From contig JALHOJ010000021.1 of the NCBI GenBank assembly GCA_022843045.1, positions 1 through 52,550 of the forward strand: DNA of 52,550 nucleotides. The letters are read 5' to 3'. Below, piece after piece: positions 1-7,347 of this stretch (position 1 is the stretch's first letter; the number at the start of each line of letters is the position of its first letter). The stretch comes from Phycisphaerales bacterium. Its GTDB lineage: Bacteria; Planctomycetota; Phycisphaerae; Phycisphaerales; UBA1924. Position numbers and translations under genes: made by a program. A model generated the notes under the pieces. It worked only from the letters and a program-made list of their open reading frames with translations, ran no database searches and had not been told where the DNA came from.

Positions 1-265
1 CGTTGGTCATTCCCTCGTCAACAACGCTCTTGGGCACCTTGATCATGCCCCCCGCCAGGTGCAAGACCAGCCACAGCATCAATCCCCACAGCACAAACAG
101 CGGCAGTCGAACCTTGCGATCCAGCAGCAGAATGCCCAGCATGATCGCAATCAGCGTCCCGCCGTAGTACAGGAACTCAAAGTTCTTCTGCACGACGGCC
201 AGTCCCATGCCGCCCAACACAAACAACGCGGCCAGCCCAGCGAGAATCTTGCGCTGCATATCCAT
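1..265 (-). CDS. Partial integral membrane protein, possibly DUF2238/YjdF-like
   Basis: The frame runs off the left edge, so only the N-terminal 88 residues are visible. The start is the ATG at 263-265, with a second in-frame Met two codons later. The visible part is very hydrophobic, with about three membrane segments (residues ~5-22, ~30-47, ~52-70), the last running into LHLAGGMIKVPKSV. That HxxGG stretch after a membrane helix reminds me of the DUF2238/YjdF inner-membrane family; this is recall and the diagnostic remainder is missing. No function is known for that family. The next gene on the same strand ends 28 bases upstream. Confidence 0.6.
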   Translation of the reverse strand, partial: MDMQRKILAGLAALFVLGGMGLAVVQKNFEFLYYGGTLIAIMLGILLLDRKVRLPLFVLWGLMLWLVLHLAGGMIKVPKSVVDEGMTN

Positions 266-292
266 CGAGACCGCGTCGCAACTCGCGTGCCA

Positions 293-1153
293 TTATCGCC
301 GCCGCCGCTGCGTAACCGTGGCTGTAAGGCCAATCGCCCCCAGCACTGAGGGGCCGGGAATTGCAACGAACACGATGTCACTGAGCGCACCGACTGCTTG
401 GGGCGTGAACACGATCCGCTGGCCGTTGACGATGTCGTAATGCTCGATCATCGTCGGCGCGGTGCTGCCTTGGGCGGCGTTGTACGTGAACCAGTAGTTG
501 CCGTTGGGAGCGATGTCGAAGCCTTCTGCCCATTGGCCCGCTTGCGGATAGAGGATGGTCGTGCCGGGCGGAGCGTATTGGCCGCTGGTTGCGTCCCATT
601 CGTAGACCTGGAACGAGCCGACGCCTGGGAGGCGGAAGTTGCTGACCGTGGCGAAACGCGTGCCCGTCCAGGCGAGGTCATCGATGAACTCCTGGAACCC
701 CAGGGTACCGAAGGTGGTCAGGCTGCGGGTGGAGATGAGCGACCCAGCGATCGTGAATCGCTGCACGCCGTAGCTTCCGATGGTGGGAGTGTTGATCGCG
801 AGCACTTCCCCGTTGCGACCGGCAAGTCCGACCGGATTGGTCGCGCCGAAGGAACCGCTCAGCGCGCCGGTTTGCAGATTGACTCGGGCGATCTGCTGCA
901 GCGATGGCGTCGTGCTCGCGTAGCTCACGAACACGTCGCTGCCCACCAGCGTCACGCCCTCAAGCGTTCGATTCGCAACGACCGGAAGTTGCACCGAGCC
1001 GATCTGCGCACCAGTTGACGCGTCAAACTGGCGAAGGACGTTGTTCGTCCGGTCCGTGGCCAGCACCGTCCCCGCCTGCAGCGTGATCGCCGCGTGGGCC
1101 GAGCATCCGATCGAAACGAGCGAAAGAAACGGCAGGGCATTGAGGTAACGCAC
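293..1153 (-). CDS. Secreted protein with degenerate PEP-CTERM-like tail
   Basis: 286 residues. An N-terminal signal peptide (hydrophobic LPFLSLVSIGCSAHAA, residues ~6-21) is followed by a beta-rich body with repeated units such as DRTNNVLRQFD, RVNLQTGALSG and FDIAPNGNYWFTY, typical of a propeller-like secreted domain. The C-terminus reads AIPGPSVLGAIGLTATVTQRRRR: a proline motif, a hydrophobic stretch and an Arg cluster, the layout of planctomycete PEP-CTERM sorting tails, though the motif is imperfect. Such tails are recognised by an exosortase, and none is present here. The start is a GTG (CAC at 1151-1153), with AAGAAGG touching it directly, so the true start is uncertain. Function unknown. 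Confidence 0.75.
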   Translation of the reverse strand: MRYLNALPFLSLVSIGCSAHAAITLQAGTVLATDRTNNVLRQFDASTGAQIGSVQLPVVANRTLEGVTLVGSDVFVSYASTTPSLQQIARVNLQTGALSGSFGATNPVGLAGRNGEVLAINTPTIGSYGVQRFTIAGSLISTRSLTTFGTLGFQEFIDDLAWTGTRFATVSNFRLPGVGSFQVYEWDATSGQYAPPGTTILYPQAGQWAEGFDIAPNGNYWFTYNAAQGSTAPTMIEHYDIVNGQRIVFTPQAVGALSDIVFVAIPGPSVLGAIGLTATVTQRRRR

Positions 1154-1307
1154 CCTTCTTGTACCGGACGCGCCAGCCGGGGTTCCGCAGTTTTTCGTTG
1201 GTTGACGAAACTTCGTGGAGCGGCAGGAAGGGTCAGGAGAAGACGAGGGTTGCTCGCCCGATCAAGACCTTTCCCCGACCGACCCCGAACCCGAATGCTT
1301 CACCCAC

Positions 1308-2423
1308 TCACGGAATCGGCGATTCCCCCCGCCAGATCTTCTGCCACATGCCCGTCCGCACGATTCGTGCGACGAAGGCCTTGTAGCTCTCATTGAGCGA
1401 CGCGCTGGGCACGCCCGTGTACACGCTCAGGACATCCACGCCGCGCCGGCGGTTGTTGTGGATGCTCGCGGCACGTGGGCCCAACTTCTCGCGGATCTGG
1501 GCGTTGAGCCTTCCCGCCGCGGCGTCCTGCAGCATCTGTTCGAGCGCAGGGCGATAGCGCCCGTTGTCGCCCTCGACGAGGAAGTGGGTGAGAGCCCAGA
1601 CCTGCGCGTAATAGTCGAGCGCGCCTTCGGTGCTCCGGCCCATCAGGTCCTGAGGCGAGAGCAGGAGCAACTCATCGATGTTGACCAGCCGCTCTTGGCT
1701 CGCGGCCTGACGCAATTGCCAGAACCGTTCGCCATTGGCCCAAGGGAAGAAGCTTGGAGTATCGTCGTCATTGGTGTTCCATCGGAACCCTTCCATGAAT
1801 GTCGCGATGCCCTCTTCGAGGCCGATGGGCAGAGGATCGCGAAACGCCCTCTGCGTGTAAAGGTGCCAGCCTTCGTGGGCCGAGATCGCCAACGTGTCGC
1901 GCCGACCAATGTCCCAGAGCACGCTGGCGTTGCGAGCCGTAAAGCCGCCCCGCTCAATGCGCAGATAGACATCCGCTTCCGACCCCATCACTTTCTGCGT
2001 CAGCCGCTCCCACTGCGGGCGGTTGGCCATCATGTACAGGTTCATCTGGCCTTGGGGAGCGGGGAGGCTCGTGATCCCCGAGAGATAATGCCGCAGCGCG
2101 GTTTCCATGAAGACGGGCAGACGCTCCTGCATCCCCTGGCTCGCGACCGTCGTCATGATTCGAAACGACGTCGTGTTGATCGCCTTGCCAGGCACGGCGG
2201 GCGTGCTTTCGAACGTCCAGTCCTCGACGACAGGCGCGACGACCAGCGGGGCGTTCACCGACATCGAGATCGGTTCCGTCGCCGTCGCGCCCGAGGCCGC
2301 TTGGCTCGGGGCGGCGGACGTCGCTGAGCGCGAACACCCCGCGATCCAAACCATTGCACCGATCGCGCCGACGCCAACCGCCGAGAGCACCAACACGCGA
2401 CGCCTAGAGAAATGGGTGGGCAT
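1308..2423 (-). CDS. Lipoprotein with HExxH metallopeptidase motif (DUF1570-like)
   Basis: 371 residues. The N-terminus combines Arg-Arg-Arg, a hydrophobic segment and the lipobox IAGC (Cys ~29), so it is probably an exported lipoprotein. HEGWH at residues 183-187 matches the HExxH zinc-binding motif, and the GLEEGIATFMEG stretch about 16 residues later supplies Glu203/Glu204 as a possible third ligand, as in gluzincin peptidases. The arrangement fits the DUF1570-type putative metallopeptidases that I recall as common in planctomycetes. Substrate unknown. It is transcribed away from the isomerase-like gene at 2637, across a 213-base divergent gap. Confidence 0.8.
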   Translation of the reverse strand: MPTHFSRRRVLVLSAVGVGAIGAMVWIAGCSRSATSAAPSQAASGATATEPISMSVNAPLVVAPVVEDWTFESTPAVPGKAINTTSFRIMTTVASQGMQERLPVFMETALRHYLSGITSLPAPQGQMNLYMMANRPQWERLTQKVMGSEADVYLRIERGGFTARNASVLWDIGRRDTLAISAHEGWHLYTQRAFRDPLPIGLEEGIATFMEGFRWNTNDDDTPSFFPWANGERFWQLRQAASQERLVNIDELLLLSPQDLMGRSTEGALDYYAQVWALTHFLVEGDNGRYRPALEQMLQDAAAGRLNAQIREKLGPRAASIHNNRRRGVDVLSVYTGVPSASLNESYKAFVARIVRTGMWQKIWRGESPIP

Positions 2424-2622
2424 GGCAACCTATCGCAAAGGAACGGACCACCGGCGGGCCAACGACGCACGAATCTAGTTCGTCAGATGCTATCGGTTCG
2501 TTTCAGATGCGGTCTCGGGTGCAGTTGCATCTGACCCCGCCCGAACAAATCTCGGCTGCTTCGAGCGCTCGGCCGCCAGTCCCAACCACGAATGCCCAGT
2601 GCCCAACCCCTAACCCCTTCCT

Positions 2623-2631
2623 TGATATAGT
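2623..2631 (+). promoter_or_regulatory. Candidate extended -10 promoter, near-leaderless
   Basis: TGATATAGT matches the extended -10 consensus TGnTATAAT at eight of nine positions. It ends five bases before the ATG at 2637, so transcription would begin at about the start codon and give a leaderless mRNA. No -35 hexamer is visible at the right distance, and no ribosome binding site precedes this ATG, which fits leaderless translation. Confidence 0.35.
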
Positions 2632-2636
2632 CACCC

Positions 2637-3524
2637 ATGTCCAGCCCCGCCGCGTCCAAGATCAAGCCCGCCTTCTCCACCGTCGCCTGCCCCGACTGGA
2701 CCCTTGCCCAGATTGGCGAACGCCTCGAGGCCTGGGGCTTCCTGGGTATCGAAATGCGAACGTTCGGCACCGGTTCGACCCAGTTCGCGTGTGATCCTGC
2801 CTTGACGGCCCCCGCCAAGACCCGCGGCATGGTCCGGGCCGCGGGCATGGACGTCTGCTCCTTGGCCACCGGCATCGCGTACGACGAGCCTGTCGACCCG
2901 CCCGTGATCGGAAACGTCATCAGCGACACCGAACGCTCGATCCGCCAGACCAAGAGCGCCATCGACCTTGCTGTACAACTCGAATGCCCCTTCGTTCGCG
3001 TGTTCGGCTTTGAAATCCCCAGCGGTGAATCCCGCAAGAGCGGCCTCGCCCGCATCGCTTCACGCCTCGCCAAGGCTGCGGACTACTGCCGCAACTCGGG
3101 CGTCAAGCTCATGGTTGAAAACGGCGGCACTTTCAATCGCGCGGCTGAACTCGCCGAACTGCTCGACAAGGTTGCCAGCCCGTTGGTCTCCGTTGCATAT
3201 TCGGTGCCCGTCGGCAAGCTCGCGGGCGAGTCGATTACGGACGCAGCGAATGTGCTTGGTGATCGCCTCGCGTGCGTAAAGGTGAAGGACATGAAGGGCA
3301 CAACTCCTGTGGCCCTTGGCCATGGTGAACTGCAGGTCGCCGCTGATCTTGCGGCTCTGGCGCGGTCAGGGTTTGAGGGCTGGTGCGTGTTCGAGTTCGA
3401 TCGCGCCTGGTTGCCAGCGGGCGCGTCCGTGGACGTCGATGCGGTGCTGACTGCGTCCGCGAAGACTCTGTTCCAAGCCTTGGGTGGCCCGGTGCCTGCT
3501 TCGCGGGTCGCCGCGCGAGTGTGA
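2637..3524 (+). CDS. Sugar phosphate isomerase/epimerase-like TIM-barrel protein
   Basis: 295 residues. The fold signature is that of the xylose isomerase-like / AP endonuclease 2 TIM-barrel superfamily. Near the N-terminus is the strand-helix unit LAQIGERLEAWGFLGIEMR, in the middle VRVFGFE, then a metal-site type Glu in LMVENGG, and GWCVFEFDRAW near the C-terminus. Members isomerise or epimerise sugars and polyols; planctomycetes carry many paralogues, and the substrate cannot be read from sequence. No signal peptide is seen, so it is probably cytoplasmic. It is followed by recQ 51 bases later on the same strand. Confidence 0.85.
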   Translation: MSSPAASKIKPAFSTVACPDWTLAQIGERLEAWGFLGIEMRTFGTGSTQFACDPALTAPAKTRGMVRAAGMDVCSLATGIAYDEPVDPPVIGNVISDTERSIRQTKSAIDLAVQLECPFVRVFGFEIPSGESRKSGLARIASRLAKAADYCRNSGVKLMVENGGTFNRAAELAELLDKVASPLVSVAYSVPVGKLAGESITDAANVLGDRLACVKVKDMKGTTPVALGHGELQVAADLAALARSGFEGWCVFEFDRAWLPAGASVDVDAVLTASAKTLFQALGGPVPASRVAARV

Positions 3525-3575
3525 TGCGAACCAAGCGGCTCCGCTTCGTTCCCGCAGTTCGTTCCAACCAAACCA

Positions 3576-5942
3576 ATGGCGGAGCCGTTGCCTCAACTCG
3601 AGCGAACCAGCCACGCGCCGACCTTCGCCGTCGCAGACGCACCCATCCGCGGTGACGTCCTGGAAGTCCTGCAGCGGTACTGGGGCTACGACTCGCTGCG
3701 ACCGCTCCAGGCTCAGGCCATCGACGCCGGGTTGTGCAAGCGAGACTCGCTGGTCGTCATGCCCACGGGCGGCGGCAAGAGCCTGTGCTTTCAGGTGCCC
3801 GCCGCGCTCGCCAAGGGCCTCACGGTCGTTGTTTCGCCTCTGATCTCGCTGATGAAGGATCAGGTGGATGGCCTCGCCCTCGCGGGATATCCCGCAGCGG
3901 CTCTGCACAGCGGGATGGACCCCGACGCCGCGTCGCGAGTGCGTGCGCAAGTGGCCGATGGCGAATTGAAATTGCTCTACGTCTCGCCCGAGCGACTCGT
4001 GGGCGGCGGCTTCATGTCGTGGCTCGCGAAGTTGCACGACGCGGGCAATCTTGCGGGCTTTGCGATCGACGAAGCCCATTGCATCAGCCAATGGGGTCAC
4101 GACTTTCGGCCTGAGTATCGCCAGCTCGCGACCGTGCGTGAGGCGCTGCCCCGCGTCGCGTTTCACGCCTTCACCGCCACCGCCACCCCCCGCGTGCGTG
4201 AGGACATCGCCCGCCAGCTCGCGCTGCGTGATCCTCAGATTCTGGTGGGCATCTTCGATCGCCCGAATCTCACTTATCGCGTGCTGCCGCGAACCGATGT
4301 CCTCCGCCAATCCCGCGACATCCTCATTCGCTACAAGGACAACGCATCAATCGTCTACTGCATTAGCCGAAAGGACTGCGAAAGTCTCGCGCAGGAACTC
4401 ACGCAAGTCGGCATCAAGGCCAAGGCGTATCACGCCGGCCTTTCGCCCGCCGTGCGCAGCAAGGTGCAGACGGAGTTTCAGGAAGAACGACTGAATGTCG
4501 TCGTCGCCACCGTCGCCTTCGGCATGGGGATCGATCGAGGCGATGTTCGCTGCGTGATTCACGCCGCGATGCCCAAGACCGTCGAGCACTACCAGCAGGA
4601 GACCGGGCGAGCGGGTCGCGACGGCCTCGCCGCCGAGTGCGTGCTGCTCTACAGCGCCAGCGACGGCCCAAAGTGGCTGAGCCTGATGGAACGCAGCGCC
4701 GCCGAGAGCGACGCCGACCCCGCGAGCATCCGTGAAGGCCTCGCCGTGTCGCGCGAATTGCTCAAGCACATGCAGCAGATCGTGGGCAGCGCGCGATGTC
4801 GGCACGCCGCGCTCAGTGAGTACTTTGGCCAGCAGTACACCCCGCCCCGCCACCCGGCCAGCGAAGCCGACGCCGCGCCCCGCGGCTGTGGCGCGTGCGA
4901 TGTCTGCCTGGGCGAACTCGAGTCCGTGCCCGATGCCACCACCATCGCGAGAAAGATCCTCAGTTGCGTCTACCGCGTCGGCCAGCGCTTCGGCACCGCC
5001 CACGTCGCCGATGTGCTCAAAGGCAGCAAGGCCGCGAAGATTATCGAGCGCGGCCATGACCAGCTTTCGACCTTCGGCCTGCTCAAGGACCTCCCCCGCG
5101 AACGCATCGTGCAGTACATCCAGCAGCTCGTCGATATGGGCCTGCTCGAAGTCGAAGTGGGGGACTATCCGCTGCTGCGACTTGCCACCGCGAGCGGCCC
5201 CGTGCTCAAAGGCGAGCGTGAAGTCGCCCTGTTCCGCCAACGCGGCAGCGAAACCACCGACAAACGCGCGATCCAATCCGCGTCCCGCCTCGCGGACGCG
5301 ACCGCCGCGCTCTCGCCAGACGAGAAGGGCCTCTTCGAAGAATTGCGGCTGCTCCGTCGCGACATCGCCGCCGACAAGGGCGTGCCGCCCTATGTCGTGT
5401 TTGGCGACGTCACGCTCGAAGAACTCGCGCGGGTCCGGCCCTCCAGCCCCGACCGTCTCCTGGGCGTCCGCGGCATCGGCAACATCAAGCTGCAGGAGTT
5501 CGGCGCCGCATTCATCGACCGCATCGCGACCTATTGCGCGACGCACAACATGCCGCTGGACGCCATCGAACCCAGCCGCAAGCGCGAGGCCCCGCGCGAG
5601 GAACGCGTCCGCGAGGCTGCCAAGGCCAGCGGCACCCAAGCCCGCGACCGCCTTCGCGCCGATGCCGCACGATGCTTCGAGCAAGACAAGTCCGTCGCTG
5701 AGACCGCCGCTGCGATCAATCTCTCCGTCAGCACGACAAGCGACTACCTCTGCACGTGGATCGAACTGACCAAGCCCAAGTCCATCGCGCCCTGGGTCGA
5801 CCAAGCCACCTACGCCCGCATCGAATCCGCCCTCGACGAACTTGGCGGCACGCGTCTGCGTCCCATCTGGGAACAACTCGAAGGCCAGGTCTCGTACGAA
5901 CAAATCAAGGCCGTCATCGCGCACCTTCGCGCGGGCGTCTGA
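3576..5942 (+). CDS. recQ: ATP-dependent DNA helicase RecQ
   Basis: 788 residues, longer than the ~610 of E. coli RecQ. Walker A is PTGGGKS (about residues 63-69) and motif II is DEAH (165-168) within FAIDEAHCISQWGHDFRPEY. Helicase motif VI is QETGRAGRDG. Four cysteines near 408-443 (RCRH, CGACDVC) form the RecQ zinc site, followed by the RQC winged helix (~455-560). A HRDC-type domain begins near 600 (VPPYVVFGDVTLEELA). The extra length is a C-terminal module after ~690 with a helix-turn-helix-like stretch (AETAAAINLSVSTTSDYL), as in long RecQ proteins. The enzyme unwinds 3' to 5' in recombination and fork repair. Confidence 0.97.
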   Translation: MAEPLPQLERTSHAPTFAVADAPIRGDVLEVLQRYWGYDSLRPLQAQAIDAGLCKRDSLVVMPTGGGKSLCFQVPAALAKGLTVVVSPLISLMKDQVDGLALAGYPAAALHSGMDPDAASRVRAQVADGELKLLYVSPERLVGGGFMSWLAKLHDAGNLAGFAIDEAHCISQWGHDFRPEYRQLATVREALPRVAFHAFTATATPRVREDIARQLALRDPQILVGIFDRPNLTYRVLPRTDVLRQSRDILIRYKDNASIVYCISRKDCESLAQELTQVGIKAKAYHAGLSPAVRSKVQTEFQEERLNVVVATVAFGMGIDRGDVRCVIHAAMPKTVEHYQQETGRAGRDGLAAECVLLYSASDGPKWLSLMERSAAESDADPASIREGLAVSRELLKHMQQIVGSARCRHAALSEYFGQQYTPPRHPASEADAAPRGCGACDVCLGELESVPDATTIARKILSCVYRVGQRFGTAHVADVLKGSKAAKIIERGHDQLSTFGLLKDLPRERIVQYIQQLVDMGLLEVEVGDYPLLRLATASGPVLKGEREVALFRQRGSETTDKRAIQSASRLADATAALSPDEKGLFEELRLLRRDIAADKGVPPYVVFGDVTLEELARVRPSSPDRLLGVRGIGNIKLQEFGAAFIDRIATYCATHNMPLDAIEPSRKREAPREERVREAAKASGTQARDRLRADAARCFEQDKSVAETAAAINLSVSTTSDYLCTWIELTKPKSIAPWVDQATYARIESALDELGGTRLRPIWEQLEGQVSYEQIKAVIAHLRAGV

Positions 5943-6075
5943 CCACTTGTGCCCTGCGCGGATCATGCGGCCTGACCGTCAGGGAGGGCTCTCCGCCCCA
6001 ACCCAGGCAAAGCAACGCCGCCCGCTTGAGATGCCGCCGCACGCCCCATCTCCACCCACGCTCTAAACTCCCGCG

Positions 6076-7347
6076 ATGCCCAGCCTCGTGCTCCTGCTGA
6101 TTCCGGTCGCGGTCCTCGTCGCCCTCCTCGCGACCTGGGCCGCGCGAGGCGTGGGGCGCAGGCTCAATGCCCTTGACGGCGCAGGCATCGCAGGCCAAGT
6201 CAAAGCTGCCCCACGCCGGGTTCCAAACACCGGCGGCGTCGGGATCTTCCTTGGCTTCGCCCTCCCGTTGCTCGTCATGGTGATCGCCGTCCTCACCGCC
6301 GACACCCGCGCTTGGCTCATGGACTGGCAGTGGGGGCAGAGCAACTTGCAGCGCGTGGCTGGCATCTCTCCGGCCACGCTCGCCGGGCTCGCCGAAAGCC
6401 TGCGCGAGCACGCGGGCTGGGCCCTCGCGGTTCTGGGCGGCGTCCTGCTGCTGCACTTGATGGGCCTCGTCGACGACCGCAAGCCGCTGCCCGCGATTCC
6501 CAAACTGCTCGCGATGGTCGCCGTCTCGCTGGGGGTGCTGGTTCTGACGCAAACTCGGATGTTCACCTTTGTGGACGGCTTTGCAGGCGGCACATGGGCC
6601 AGCTACGCCCTCACGCTCGTCTGGATTCTCGTTATCACCAACGCGATGAACTTCCTTGACAACATGGACGGCCTCTCCGGCGGCGTCGGCGCAATCGCCT
6701 CAGGCAGCTTCATGACGATCGCCATATTCCAGGAGCAATGGTTCATCGCGGGCTGCTTCGCGCTGCTGCTGGGTGCGCTGCTGGGCTTCCTGTGGTTCAA
6801 CAAACCTAGCCGGAGCGGGGGCGGTGCCAGCGTCTTCATGGGCGATGGCGGTTCGCTTGTACTGGGCTTCCTGCTAGCGTTCCTGAGCGTTCGCATCACC
6901 TACGCGACGATGATCCCCGACATGCCGCCGCCTTCGAGCGAGCCACCCATCTTCGATTCCGCCCGCGATGGCATCCGCGTCTATCCGTTTTCGACAGATT
7001 GGCACGCCGTCTTCGCCCCGCTGGTCGTCCTCGCCATCCCCCTCTACGACCTCACCTCCGTCGTCCTGCTTCGCCTCCGCCAAGGCAAGAACCCGATGGT
7101 CGGTGACCTCCAGCACATCTCCCATCGCTTCGTGCAGCGTGGCCTCTCCAAGCCCACCGCCGTCGCCGTCATCTGGGGTTTCGCCGGCGCGGCGGGCCTC
7201 GCGGGCATCCTGCTGACCCGCACCGACACCGCCGGGGCGATCCTCATTGCAACGCAGGTCGCGATGCTGCTGCTGGTGCTGGCGGCCATCGAGTTTGCGG
7301 GAGGCGCACCCGCGAAACCAACCAACAAGCCTCAGGGGGCCCCATGA
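6076..7347 (+). CDS. WecA/MraY-family undecaprenyl-phosphate glycosyl-1-phosphate transferase
   Basis: 423 residues with about ten or eleven membrane helices. It carries the family motifs in order: PNTGGVGIF near residue 53, NFLDNMDGLSGG at ~192-203 (the catalytic Asp region), FMGDGGS at ~253-259, and a C-terminal HISHRFVQRGLSK region corresponding to the His-rich cytoplasmic loop. Family members move a sugar-1-phosphate from a UDP-sugar to undecaprenyl phosphate and so start O-antigen, exopolysaccharide or wall polymer synthesis. It overlaps the next gene by four bases (ATGA), pairing initiation with a ligase or polymerase. A WecA/TagO-like role is likelier than peptidoglycan MraY, because no mur or fts genes are nearby. 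Confidence 0.9.
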   Translation: MPSLVLLLIPVAVLVALLATWAARGVGRRLNALDGAGIAGQVKAAPRRVPNTGGVGIFLGFALPLLVMVIAVLTADTRAWLMDWQWGQSNLQRVAGISPATLAGLAESLREHAGWALAVLGGVLLLHLMGLVDDRKPLPAIPKLLAMVAVSLGVLVLTQTRMFTFVDGFAGGTWASYALTLVWILVITNAMNFLDNMDGLSGGVGAIASGSFMTIAIFQEQWFIAGCFALLLGALLGFLWFNKPSRSGGGASVFMGDGGSLVLGFLLAFLSVRITYATMIPDMPPPSSEPPIFDSARDGIRVYPFSTDWHAVFAPLVVLAIPLYDLTSVVLLRLRQGKNPMVGDLQHISHRFVQRGLSKPTAVAVIWGFAGAAGLAGILLTRTDTAGAILIATQVAMLLLVLAAIEFAGGAPAKPTNKPQGAP

